Shown piece after piece: positions 1-10,228 of a stretch of 36,524 nucleotides of DNA (position 1 is its first letter; every line of letters begins with the position of its first letter). The position numbers and the translations under genes are program-made. The stretch is from Eimeria necatrix (taxonomy: Eukaryota; Apicomplexa; Conoidasida; Eucoccidiorida; Eimeriidae): contig NW_013655077.1 in NCBI RefSeq assembly GCF_000499385.1, positions 22,501 to 59,024 of the forward strand, read 5' to 3'. Below the pieces are notes generated by a model. The model saw only the letters and a program-made list of their open reading frames with translations. It ran no database searches and was not told the origin of the DNA.

Positions 1-177
1 CAGCAGCAGCAGCAGCAGCAGCAGCCACAAGCCCAGCAGCAGCAGCAGCAGCAGCAGCAGCAAGAGCAGCTGCCGCTGCTCTTGCTGCTGCTCGCCTATT
101 CGCGGGGGCTCACCTTCTGCCTGTTTGAAGAGTCGGTCCAGCTGGGCCTGCGAAGGAAGACAGTGCAAAAGAGCTAA
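1..177 (+). CDS. C-terminal end of an unidentified protein (5' truncated by window edge)
   Basis: Frame 1 is open from the first base to a TAA at 175-177. It encodes two poly-Gln tracts separated by PQA, then a Leu-rich stretch and a non-repetitive tail, AYSRGLTFCLFEESVQ followed by LGLRRKTVQKS. The complex tail after the triplet array is what suggests real coding sequence rather than an open array. The start and most of the protein lie outside the window, and I do not recognise the family. The remainder could be one exon of a larger gene. Confidence 0.4.
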   Translation, partial: QQQQQQQQPQAQQQQQQQQQQEQLPLLLLLLAYSRGLTFCLFEESVQLGLRRKTVQKS

Positions 178-190
178 CTAGCAGCCTCTG

Positions 191-229
<39 letters not shown>

Positions 230-320
230 CGGAGCCACAACAACGCCAGTTCATCTGCCTCACCCCGCAGGTTGCAGCCGCCCATATACACCGCAGCAGC
301 CCTGCCAAACAACAGCAAAC

Positions 321-355
<35 letters not shown>

Positions 356-617
356 TTTGGTTACTGCTGCTGCGCAGCACGCAGGCTGCTGGCCCTCTGC
401 ACATGTGCTGCTGCCTCTGTTGCTCTCATTTCTTCTCCTTTTTGAGATTCAAGTATGCATTTAATTATTATTCTAATTTAATTATTATTCTAAATTCATT
501 TAATGAGACACAAAAGCAGCAGCACTTGCTGCAGACAGCTGCAGCAGCAAATGCAGCCGCTGCAGCCCACTGCGGCTGCTGCAGGGCCCTGTGGGTCGCA
601 GCAGCAAGCCCGCCAGG

Positions 618-661
<44 letters not shown>

Positions 662-900
662 TGCATGCTTTTTCGAGTCTCCTTTTCAGCATTTAAGCTC
701 TCGGGGAGCTGCATCTCATCGGGAAAAGGAATAAGTGCATTTAATTAAAATTAATTTATTTTAAATTCTTTTTTTCTTTTTTCAGAATTGCAAAGACCGC
801 CAAAAAGCCAAGACAAACACAAGGGCGCATTTATTTGCATTTATTTGCATTTATTTGTTTTTTGGAATAAATTGATGCAAATAAATGCAAATAAATGCAA
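178..900. other. Intergenic: CAG/CTG arrays then AT-rich DNA
   Basis: Two CAG arrays (about 190-230 and 320-355) and a third (625-660) alternate with AT-rich DNA. All long frames here are homopolymer readings of the arrays with no conserved sequence. I see no gene, only the hairpin noted separately at 828-906. Confidence 0.6.
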
Positions 901-906
901 ATAAAT
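828..906. repeat. Inverted repeat: three 10-bp units facing three complementary units
   Basis: CATTTATTTG occurs three times in a row (828-857). After a spacer of about 20 bases its reverse complement CAAATAAATG occurs three times (878-906, last base changed). The arms can pair over 29 bp. It sits in AT-rich DNA between the first partial gene and the minus-strand gene at 1.5-2.6 kb. Confidence 0.85.
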
Positions 907-1009
907 AAAAATAAATATAAATAAATGAATAAAATTAAATTAAATGTAAAGAGTTATCAAGAAAGGGAGAAAAGTGCGAAGAAGTGCAAAAAGAGTGAAT
1001 GCATGGCTG

Positions 1010-1021
1010 CTGTCTGTACAC
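1010..1021 (-). other. Dispersed palindromic motif, copy 1
   Basis: Reads GTGTACAGACAG on the minus strand. It directly follows a CTGCAG that could be a splice acceptor for a minus-strand exon. Confidence 0.6.
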
Positions 1022-1153
1022 TGCAGCAAATGACTTTTATTTATGATATTGATTTAATTTTTAATTTTATTTTTTTGCTTCTTGATAATTCAACACTCGG
1101 CCTTTTAGCCATTGTCTCACCGCTGAGGCCAATCTGCTCCACTGCGTGCTGCC

Positions 1154-1193
<40 letters not shown>

Positions 1194-1224
1194 CTGTTGC
1201 TGCTGCTGCACATCTTTCCATGCG

Positions 1225-1462
1225 GGGCTCAACCGGGGGCCCCCCGGAGCCCTCTAGGGCCCCTTTTAGGGGCCCCCAGGGGCCCCCAAGGGCCCCCAGG
1301 GGACCCCAGGTGCCCCCAAGGGCCCCCAGGTGCCCCCAAGGGCCCCCAGGGGCCCCCAAGGGCCCCCAGGGGCCCCCAAGGGCCCCCAGGGGCCCCCAAG
1401 GGCCCCCAGGGGCCCCCAAGGGCCCCCGGGGGCCCCCAAGGGCCCCCGGGGGCCCCCAGTAC
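1225..1462. repeat. GGGGCCCC-type minisatellite
   Basis: About eleven copies of a roughly 10-bp block alternating GGGCCCCCAG and GGGCCCCCAA form an overall 20-bp period. Frames through it read as Gly-Pro-rich peptide on both strands, a by-product of the repeat. It lies just beyond a good minus-strand splice donor (GTAAGA at about 1477), so it is probably intronic or 3' of the neighbouring gene. Confidence 0.8.
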
Positions 1463-1477
1463 CCTTTTTTGTCTTAC

Positions 1478-1714
1478 CCTGGAGCAGCACATGCTGGCTG
1501 GCTGGCATTTTTGCTGCTACTTCGCAAGCTCCTGCCAAGACGGAGGAAGGCAGCTGGTGCAGCTGAGTTGCCTGCTGCTGCTGCTGCTGCTGCTGCTCTT
1601 GCTGCTGCTCCTGCTGCTGCTCCTGCTGCTGCTGCGGCTGCTCTCGTTTCACCAGCTCCAGCTGCAGGTGCTCGTGCTGCCCCAGCTCCTGCTGCAGCCG
1701 CTGCTGCTGCACCA

Positions 1715-1750
<36 letters not shown>

Positions 1751-2054
1751 GGCTCAAGGAGCCGCTGCTTCCGCATGCTGCAATCCAGTCAGCGAGCTGT
1801 ATGCACATCTGCGGCTTTGCTGCTTTGCGGTGTACGTACAGCTGCAGCAGCTGCAGCGCCCCTTGGAGGCGCAGCTGCGGCAGCTGCAGCAGCAGCAGCG
1901 GCGCTGCAGCATGCAGCAGCAGCCTGCTGCACATGGCTAGCTGCTCGAGCTGCAGCAAACAACGCAGCAGCAAACGGGCCGGGATCGCGTCCACGCGCAG
2001 CAGCAGCCACTTCTGCAGCGCCACCACGTCCTCTTCCTCAATGCAGCGCCTCCA

Positions 2055-2089
<35 letters not shown>

Positions 2090-2211
2090 CAGCGTCCTGC
2101 TGCAGAGCCTGCTGCAGCTGCTGCAGCAGCAGCAGGTAGCGCTCCGGCCGCAGCGTGCCCTGGTGCAGCTTGAAGAAGTTCACACAGTCTGCTGGCGTCA
2201 GCAGCAGCTCG

Positions 2212-2243
<32 letters not shown>

Positions 2244-2530
2244 AGTGTGGGCCCGAAGTGGTTGCTTCGCTAGCACGTGGCTCTCAGGAGCGCTGCGTAC
2301 CCACTGCTGCTGCATCTGCAGCAGCAGCTGCTGCTGCTGCTGCTGCTGCTCTAGAGCGAGCTGTGCGTCGGCATCTGCTGCTGAGGAGGCTCGACAAGAC
2401 GTACTGCTGCAGCGGCTGCTGCCAGCAGAAGCTGCAGCAGGAGCTGCAGCAGGAGCTGCAGCAGAAGCTGCAGCAGGAGCAGCAACGCTGCAAGGCCTCA
2501 GCGAGTGGGAAGCCCTGCCGCTCCAACTGC

Positions 2531-2561
<31 letters not shown>

Positions 2562-2602
2562 TGAGCAGCTGGCTGCAGCACGGCGGGGCCCCGTGAGCTC
2601 AT
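1478..2602 (-). CDS. Leu-rich helical protein, one large exon (family uncertain)
   Basis: The minus-strand frame contains complex sequence between homopolymer tracts: TPADCVNFFKLHQGTLRPER, then RWRRCIEEEDVVALQKWLLL, then a Leu-rich helical run containing LYVHRKAAKPQMCIQLADW. The Leu/Gln helices with charged turns resemble helical-repeat (HPR/RAP-type) organellar proteins common in apicomplexans, but no RAP domain is seen and this is only an inference. A canonical donor, CAGG|GTAAGA, lies at 1478/1477. A further minus-strand exon is possible near 1110-1150, ending in a GTGAGA donor. The true start is unclear: an ATG lies at 2602 in another frame, and the same frame runs into a GGGGCCCC repeat up to 2708. 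Confidence 0.5.
1830..1841. other. Dispersed palindromic motif, copy 2
   Basis: GTGTACGTACAG inside the minus-strand gene, where it is read as LYVH. Confidence 0.7.
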
Positions 2603-2639
2603 AGGAGGGGCACACCCGAGCAGCAGCAGCAGCAAACCT

Positions 2640-2880
2640 GGCTGGGGGGCCCCCCAGCCACGCCTGCAGGAGGGCCCCAGGGACTGGGGGGCCCCTAAGG
2701 CCTTTCATGACATTAAAATGAGTTTATAAAAATATAAAAAAGAAAAATTCGTCCTCAAGAAGAACATTTATGGGCGGGGGCCCCCCAGGGGCCCCCCAGG
2801 GGCCCCCAAGGGGTCTTCTGGGGGCCCCTCGGGGGCCCCTGGGGGCCCCTGGGGCCCTAAGGGGGCCCCTTAAAGGGCGA
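2640..2880. repeat. GGGGCCCC-type repeat islands
   Basis: Two islands (2640-2700 and 2770-2880) of GGGGGCCCC blocks are separated by about 70 bp of AT-rich DNA. No gene is seen in them. Confidence 0.75.
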
Positions 2881-3059
2881 AGGTTAAAAGCCCAGAAGCA
2901 CATGAAAAGATTTGGAGTAGTTTTGTTAGACTCTGGCAGCAGCAGCAGCAGCAGCAGCAGCAACCAAAGAGTGCTCTTGCTGCTGCTGCTGCGTTCTTTT
3001 GCTCCTGGTCTTCCATGGTTTAGCTGCCGCTTAAGAAGCTTAAACCCTCAAGATCTAAA

Positions 3060-3276
3060 TCTCAAACCCTAAACCCTAAACCCTAAACCCTAAACCCTCA
3101 ACCAACCCAAACGTGGTGGCCGCCAGTGGCCCCTCTGCACGAAAAGCGACAGCCGACAAAGACTGAGCCTGCAGGGAAACCCCAAACCCTAAACCCTAAA
3201 CCCTAAACCCTGAAAAGTGAAGCTGGTGGCTCGGTGCGCTGAATCTTAGCCCTAAACCCTAAACCCTAAACCCTAA
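3060..3276. repeat. Interstitial telomere-like repeats (CCCTAAA)n, three blocks
   Basis: CCCTAAA runs occur at about 3064-3100, 3181-3212 and 3249-3276, separated by roughly 75 and 35 bp of unique sequence. All three share one orientation. This is the plant/apicomplexan heptamer lying internally rather than at a chromosome end. Confidence 0.9.
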
Positions 3277-3341
3277 GAGGCAGCAGCAGCGGCTGAGAAA
3301 GCCTGGAGCCGCGAAGTGCAGCAGCAAAAGTGGAAAAGTGC

Positions 3342-3475
3342 ATGCAGCTGCTTCTGCGCCCTGGGGTGTACAGACAGCTGCTGCACCAGTTGCTGCTGGG
3401 CTTTAAAAGAAAATACAAATTGGGCCAAAACAATGTACCCGCGTGGGAACTACTAAAAGAAAATGCAGCAGCAGC

Positions 3476-3509
<34 letters not shown>

Positions 3510-3575
3510 GCTAGGAGTGTACTGAAGGCTCTGGGGGCAGCAGCAAAACGCCTCCGTCGCGCTAGCTGCTGCTGA
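3342..3575 (+). CDS. Small basic protein, possibly LYR-motif type
   Basis: The ATG at 3342 opens a 77-residue frame. It starts MQLLLRPGVYRQLLHQLLLG, continues with FKRKYKLGQNNVPAWELLKE, then a poly-Ala tract and a basic helix (VLKALGAAAKRLRR). The order is (L/V)YR-x-LL near the N-terminus, a basic stretch, then a C-terminal helix. This resembles small mitochondrial LYR proteins, but the match is weak and comes from memory. The start of the non-repetitive sequence coincides with a copy of the dispersed palindrome (read VYRQ). It could instead be one exon of a larger gene. Confidence 0.35.
3366..3377 (+). other. Dispersed palindromic motif, copy 3
   Basis: GTGTACAGACAG, read VYRQ in the small plus-strand frame. 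Confidence 0.7.
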
Positions 3576-3639
3576 GACCCAGAGCCTTCCTACAAAAGCC
3601 AACTGCTTCAAGAGAATGCTGCGGCTTGTTTGCTGCTGC

Positions 3640-4026
3640 TGCTGCTGTAGCTGCTGCTGCTGCTGTAGCTGCTGCAGCTGCTGCTGCAGCTGCTTGTCGC
3701 GCTGCCAATGTTGCTAGTTCGGCTGCCAAGGCTGCCGCTAAATCTTCTGCTGCTGCAGGTGCTGCATCTGCCGCTGCTGCTGCTGCTGCTTGTTTCGCTG
3801 GCCGCGCTGCTAGTTCGGCTGTCGATGCTGCTGCTAAATTTTCTGCTGCTGCTGCCGCTGCCGCTGCTGCTGCAGCTGCTTGTTTCGCTGCCGATGCAGC
3901 TACTTTGGCTGCTGATGCAGCAGCAAGATTTTCTGCTGCTGCTGCTGCCTGTTCTGCAGCTGCTCGTGCTGCTGCTGCAGCTCCCGCTGCTGCTGCTGCT
4001 GCTGCTCGTGCTGCTGCTGCAGCTCC

Positions 4027-4066
<40 letters not shown>
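3640..4066. repeat. Degenerate Ala-rich minisatellite (ambisense)
   Basis: Three diverged copies of an 80-100 bp unit begin near 3677, 3779 and 3866. Two copies of a shorter unit (GCTCGTGCTGCTGCTGCAG then CTCCCG) follow at about 3961-4030. On the minus strand the unit reads as Ala helices with spaced charges (AAENLAAASTAELAARPAKQ). On the plus strand it reads CFAADAATLAADAAARFSAA. Both are open. It lies just beyond the stop of the large minus-strand gene. Confidence 0.6.
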
Positions 4067-4067
<1 letters not shown>

Positions 4068-4069
<2 letters not shown>

Positions 4070-4217
4070 AATGCCGCTCTTCGTCTGGGTCGTGGGGGCG
4101 AATTGCTGCTGCAGTGCCTATGGAGGGTCTGGAGGTGCTGACGTGTTTGTACATTTGGCCCTGCATGCGGCGAATGAATTCCCAGGCAAAGGAAGCAGGG
4201 CACTGGGGTTGGTGTTG

Positions 4218-4259
<42 letters not shown>

Positions 4260-4786
4260 AACGTTTGCTGCTGCTGCGCGCGACACCCAGAACTGGGGCA
4301 GGCTGGTGTAGTCGACCAGCAGCAGGGAGTGCTGCAGCACCTCCTGCAGCAGCTCTCCGTCCCGCTGCAGCTGCTGGCAGTCAATGCCGAGGCGCTGCAT
4401 TTCGCGCTGCAGGCTGCTGCTGCTGCTGCAGCTGTCGACCTCCTTCTGCAGCAGCTGCAGCAGCAGCTGCCGCGGCGACTCGCGAGCAGCAGCAGCTAGC
4501 TGCCGGCCGTGGGCCTCCCAGTAGCTAGCCACAGCAGCAGGCAGCTTCTGCGAAGGGTCTGAGCCCGGAGTGATGAAGTTGGAGTAAAGAAACTTGAGGT
4601 AGGGGCAGCCTTTGCTGCTGCTGCTGCTGCAGCCCAGCTGCTGCCGCACCCACTTGTGGCAGGCCCCCACCCGCGCCCCCAGCCCGCAGTGCTTCGGACT
4701 TTGCTGCGCAAGTTGCTGCCACATTTGCTGCTCCTGGAAGGCGCAGCGGCCGTTTGGCAGCAGCCGCAGCAGCGGGAACAGGTCCC

Positions 4787-4834
<48 letters not shown>

Positions 4835-4998
4835 AGCCCGCCCAGGAGGGGGCGCTGCAGTCGAAAGTGAGGCCCTGCAGCAACTTGAAAGCCACATCTT
4901 TCAAGGGAAAAAGAACTGTGGGGTCTGAGCCTGGAGTCTGCAGCAAGTCGGAGTGGACAGCGCAGATGGCCTCGAGTTCTTGCTGCTGCTGCTCGTCC

Positions 4999-5035
<37 letters not shown>

Positions 5036-5366
5036 GGGCCTCGAAGGAGCCGCAAACCACGGGGCTGTGGCGCTGCAGCACTGTGTCCACGCTGAAGAGG
5101 AAGCCGCTGCTCTCGTAGTAAGAAGTGGCAGCTTCTGCTGCCATTGCGAACTTGAGGAGTTCGCGGGAATGCACATTTGCTGCTGAGTCCAGCAGCCACA
5201 CAGTGTGGAAGCCGTGCAGCAAACAGAGCCCCAGCAGCAGCTGCAGCAGCAGCTTCCCGGGCACTTCGAGTTCTTCTGGCTGCGCCTCGTTGCCCAGAAA
5301 GCCCACTCCGCAGCGGAAGGGGGGCTTGTTCTCGAACTCCATCCCGATCAGCCTGCTGCGGGGCTC

Positions 5367-5410
<44 letters not shown>

Positions 5411-5940
5411 GGCGCCGCCGCAAGGGCACCGGAGAACCCCACTCCGGGCTGCTGCTGCCCGAACTGCCCGCAGACTGTGGGGCCCCCCGCGGGCTGTAGT
5501 GCGGCTCGCACAGCAGCGGGGAAAGCCAGCCAGCCAAGTTGGCAGTGACTGGGAAGTAGCCGCTGCTGCTGCAGACAATGGTCAGGTCCATTGGTCCATT
5601 TTCTCTGGTGGGGACTTTTTTGATGAGAAGGCTGCTGCCAGCTTTGAAGAGGGGGCTTTCCAGCCACAGCCGCCGCGCTGCTGCTGCCCGCGCCTCCAGG
5701 CTGCTGCTGCTGCCCGCCTGCAGCTCTGCTGCTGCTGCTGCTGCCAGCTCCTGCAGCTCCCTGAAGTCGTACGCAGGCATCACCGGCCGCAGCAGCAAAC
5801 CGGAACTCAGCTGCTGCGACGCTGCTGCTGCTGCTGCTTGCTGCTGCCGCGCGTAGTGGCCCATTGGGGAGTCCCACAGCCCCGAGCGCTGCGACCCCAC
5901 CTGCAGCAGCGACGCCGACCGCTGCCGCTTGTGCTGCCGC

Positions 5941-5972
<32 letters not shown>

Positions 5973-6864
5973 GAGCTGCTGCTGCAGCCGCCGCTGCTGC
6001 GGGGAGGGCGAGCGGCGCCCGGAAGCCCCCGCGAAAGGCCCCTCGTCCTGCTCCGGAGGAGCAGCAGCAGCAGTCATAGCAGCAACAGCTTCTGCTGCTG
6101 CTGCTGCGCGCTGCAGCCGCGAGACCCCCAGGGGCGCAAACCTGTGGAAGACAGAACCAACAGCAGCAGCAAGAGCCATCTGCTCGAAGATGCAGCCCCA
6201 ACCCATGGAACTCCAGTAGCTGCTGCTGCTGGAAAGGTCCAGAAAGAAAGTGCTGAAGCGCAGCAGCTCGGAAAGCAAAGTTGCTGCTGAAAAGCCCATT
6301 TTGTTGTAGGGCTGCTGCTGGAAGTTGTGGGGCCCCAGCAGCAGCATGTCTGCTGCGTACCACTGCTGCTGCTGCGGGGCCTCGAGGCGTGCTGCAGCAG
6401 CGCCGCCGAGCAGCCGCTGCAGCAGCAGCCACACGCCGGGCTGCTTCAGCAGCCGCAGCATGCGGCTGCCCTGCAGCAGCTGCTGCGGCAGCGCCGCCTC
6501 CAGCTGCTGCAGCAGCAGCAGCGCAGCAGCCTGCGCCTCGCTGGACCACCGCTGCTGCAGCTCCCTGCTGCACTGCAGCAGCAGGCCCCCCGGCCTGCAG
6601 CTGGGGGCCCCTGCTGCTGCCAGCAACTTGAACGCCTCCTGCTGCAGCCCCAGCAGCAAAGAACAACCCTCTTCCGAGGGCCCCGAGGGCCCCTCCACCA
6701 AAACTGCTGCTTCCATTCCTTTTTTTATTTTCTCCAAAGCTTCTCGCAAGACATTTTGGCCCAGGGGGGCCCCCAGCCAGGCGAGTTTGCTGAGGGGCCC
6801 CGGGGCCTGCAGCGCTGCTGCTGCTGCTTCCTCGCGGTGGGGGTCGCTGGCCGCTGCAGCGGGC

Positions 6865-6906
<42 letters not shown>

Positions 6907-7152
6907 CTCGGGTTCACTGCTGCCAACGGAGCTGCTTCTCCAAACTCCAAGTACCGAGAAGCTGTTGAAAGAAATCCCAAACCCAAAATGCTTTGGGGAT
7001 TCAACTGAGGCAAGTACTCCAGCACGGGGCCGTTGGGGTGTACGTACACCTGGTGGCCGTAGCCCAGTGCAGCACAAAGCCCCACAGCAGCTCTTAAGTA
7101 GCTGCTGAGGGTGGCTTCGTCGCGCCGCCAGTTCCGCAGCCCCAGCTTGCAA

Positions 7153-7197
<45 letters not shown>

Positions 7198-7318
7198 GGG
7201 CCCCGCCGCCCTGCTGCTGCGGGAAACACGCCCCCCACCAGCTCGAGCCCGAACGAGGCCACAGTTTCCCCGCTGCCAGCAGGCGGCTGCCCGCTGCACA
7301 TCAGCACAGACATCCCCG

Positions 7319-7377
<59 letters not shown>

Positions 7378-7679
7378 AGCAAGCGGCAGGCAAAGTGCAG
7401 CTCGTGGATGCCGCCCAAGACGAAGCCTGGGATGCCCCGGACGACGAACTCGGGGTAGGGCGACGGGCTGTGCGGATGCCCGCGCTGCTGCTGCTGCTGC
7501 TGCTGCAGCTGCTGCTGCTGCTGCTGCTGCCTCGCTTGCTTCAGCACCTGCCCAAAGATCTTCCAGATCTTCCGGTATGTTTCTAAAGGAAATTGAGAAG
7601 TGGAGATGCTGTTTTCGGAGGCCTCAAAGAGAAGCTTCAGACGCGGAAACTCCAGTGATACGTGATCTCGAGCTGCTGC

Positions 7680-7724
<45 letters not shown>

Positions 7725-7880
7725 GGGCGCCCTTGCTGCCGCTACGGAGGTCTCCGCGGCTGCGGCCACCGCGGTTGCTGGCCCGAGCCAGGGCTGCTGC
7801 AGCAGCTGCTGCTGCAGCAGCAGCAACGCCAGCAGCAAGGCCGTCGCGACCCGCAAACACAAAGCTGAGAAGAATTTCAT
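4068..7880 (-). CDS. Large secreted protein, 1270 residues, unknown function
   Basis: A single uninterrupted minus-strand frame runs from ATG at 7880 to TAG at 4068. It starts with a signal-peptide-like segment, MKFFSALCLRVATALLLALL. Complex segments alternate with poly-Ser, poly-Ala and poly-Gln tracts. Two segments resemble each other: near residue 270, GLCAALGYGHQVYVHPNG followed after about 30 residues by SRYLEFGE; and near residue 890, GLCLLHGFHTVWLLDSAAN followed after about 20 residues by TSYYESSGF. The second has the spacing of a GNAT acetyltransferase core (helix, Gly, beta strand, helix, YxxxGF), which is inference only. The C-terminus is non-repetitive (FAWEFIRRMQGQMYKHV then IRPHDPDEERH). 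The gene appears intronless, unlike ARP4 and XPF. Possible roles include a secreted or surface protein or an ER/apical protein. I do not recognise it with confidence. Confidence 0.75.
7038..7049. other. Dispersed palindromic motif, copy 4
   Basis: Perfect palindrome GTGTACGTACAC within TGGGGTGTACGTACACCTG. In the large minus-strand gene it reads QVYVHP. The same 19 bases recur, inverted, at 21354-21372 in the XPF gene. Confidence 0.85.
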
Positions 7881-7884
7881 TATT

Positions 7885-8302
7885 TTAGCAGGTTGCTGCT
7901 GCTTCTGCTGCTGCAGTCGCTGCTGCTGCTGTCGATGCTGCTGCGGCTGTTGGTGCTGCAGCTGCCGCCACTGCGGCCGTTACTCCTCTGGCTCGCGTCT
8001 TTGTCTGCTGCAGCTGATGCTGCTGCTGCTGTTGTTGCTGCTGCAGCTGTCTGGGCTGTTGCTGCTGCCTGGGCAGCTCGTGCTGCTGTTGCCGCTGGCG
8101 CGGCTGTGGCCAGTGCTGCTGCAGCTGTTGCTGCTGCAGTCGCTTCTGCTGCTGCTGCTGCGGGCTTTTTTGCTGCCTTCCTGGAACAAAAAAATGAAAA
8201 GAGTAAAAGGGAACTTGCTGTTGCTGCTGCTGCAGCGGGAAGGCGAGAGTGTGGTTGAGGCCTTCGGCGGCAGTGGTCCCTCTAGGCGTCAGGCCCAGGA
8301 GA

Positions 8303-8336
<34 letters not shown>

Positions 8337-8699
8337 CGCAGCACCGCCTGCAGCAACAAATTACTTGTCTTTGGGGAAAACATTCAAAACATATACTTAT
8401 TTCAGCAAGAATCAGCTCTGAGCAGCAAGACAAAGCGCAGCAGCAGCAGCAGCCGCAGCAGCAGCAGTCAGCAACGGTCAGCCGCCGGTGCTTCACTGTA
8501 TGCTGCTGCTGCTGCTGAGGCACGTGGGGCTGCAGCAGCAGCAGCAGCAGCAGCAGCAGCTGCTGCTGCTGCTGCTGTACCTGCATGCAGCGCCGCCTTT
8601 AAAAAAAGAAACCCAAAAAGCCGAAACGGCAAAAAGGGTCTTTTTTTGCTGCTGGGGGCGTCGCTAGAGGCCAAAGACCCTCCCTGCGCTGCCAGGCGA

Positions 8700-8732
<33 letters not shown>

Positions 8733-9088
8733 CAACGCCAGGCTCGAGGAGGCACTGAGTGCACGAGCAGCAGCAAGAGATAAGCTAAAAGTGTGTCTAC
8801 TTAACATTAATTGGAGTGTACATACACCTGCGAAGCGCCGCAGCACCAACAAGGGCCCCTCTGCTGCCTGCGCTGCTGCAGCTGCAGCACAGGCAGCAGC
8901 AGCAGCAACTCCGCTGCACCACAGAGGCCCCAGATCTGCGTAATCCAGCGTGACTGCAGCAGCAGCTGCTGCTGCAGCGGCTGCTGCTGCTGCGGCCCCT
9001 CCCCACCGACCACAAAGCCGCGGCAACAGCAGCGGCAGCACCGAGAGCATCGGCCGCAACAGCTGCTGCCACAGCAGCAAAGACCCCC

Positions 9089-9120
<32 letters not shown>

Positions 9121-9141
9121 TGCAGCAGCAGCAGCAGCAAG
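7885..9141. other. Divergent intergenic region, CAG/CTG-rich
   Basis: This stretch lies between the start of the minus-strand secreted-protein gene and the start of ARP4. It is largely CTG arrays (to about 8250) and CAG arrays, with short unique pieces (8370-8440, 8590-8680, 8780-8830). Open frames are homopolymeric and no conserved protein is seen. As a head-to-head intergenic region it should hold both promoters, but I can point to no defined promoter element other than the palindromic motif at 8816. Confidence 0.5.
8816..8827. other. Dispersed palindromic motif, copy 5
   Basis: GTGTACATACAC about 315 bp upstream of the ARP4 start. Its flanks (ATTGGA on the left, CTGCGAAGC on the right) resemble those of copies at 35623 and 28819. 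Confidence 0.7.
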
Positions 9142-9472
9142 ATGTCGACCCCACTAGTAATTGACCTGGGCTGCCACTCCCTGAAGGCCGGAATTGCTGG
9201 AGAGGCGCTGCCAAGAATGGTGACTCGTTCAGTAGTGGGTGTTGCTGCTGTTGGGGAGAGCGGCTCAGCAGCAGGCTGCAGCGCTGCTGCTGCTGCTGCT
9301 GCTGCTGCGGGCAGCAGCAGCGCGGCCCCAGCAGCAGCAGCAGCAAAGCCCGTGCTGCTGCAGCAGTTCCTCAACCCCCTCGAAAAGGCAGACCACGTCG
9401 AAGTCCTTCCCGTCCTCGACTACAGGGCCTCCAGAGTGGACCAGCCCGGCACTTACGTGCTGCACAGACAAG

Positions 9473-9526
<54 letters not shown>

Positions 9527-9638
9527 GCTGCTGCTGCTGCTGCTGCTGAGAGGGGGCGTGGCGAGGGTGCTGCGGTTGGCGTTGGCGCTTTACTGCTGCT
9601 GCTGCCGTTGCGGCAGGGCCTGATGGAGCCGCTGCTGC

Positions 9639-9689
<51 letters not shown>

Positions 9690-9841
9690 AGGGCCTGGAG
9701 CGGCTGGTGGAGGAGGTCACTGGCCCCAGGTGTCTGGGCGTGGCCACTTACGAAAGAGGGCTGCTGCTGGCCGAGCCAAACATCTGCAACAAACAAATCC
9801 GAGAAGCCTTTGCAGAACTGGCCTTCGAGTTCCTCCAGGCA

Positions 9842-9882
<41 letters not shown>

Positions 9883-10193
9883 GTGCTGCTGCTGCTGCTG
9901 CTGGTGTTGGTGTTGGTGCTGCTGCTACTGGCGCAGTTTTGCTGCTGGTGGCGGTGTTGCTGCTGCTGGTGTTGCTGCTGCTACTGCTGGCGCTGCTGCT
10001 GCTGGTGGCGCTGCTGCTGCTGGTGGTGGCGCTGCTGCTGCTGCTTGTGTTGCTTCTGGAGGTGGTGTTGCTGCTGCTGCTGGCGGTTGGAGAGGACTTG
10101 ATGTTGTTGAGGTTGCTGCTGCTGCTGGTTGTGCGGTGGGGCCACTGCTGCTGCTGCTGCTGCTGAGTCCGCGGCGGATGCTCCCCTGCCACA

Positions 10194-10228
<35 letters not shown>

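Noticed and set aside
174..714. Overlapping open frames of poly-Cys, poly-Leu, poly-Gln and poly-Ser
   Set aside because: All are alternative readings of the same CAG/CTG arrays with no conserved sequence.
4525..7299. 924-codon frame overlapping the large minus-strand gene in another frame
   Set aside because: It is an out-of-frame shadow; the 1270-residue frame has the signal peptide and coherent complex segments.
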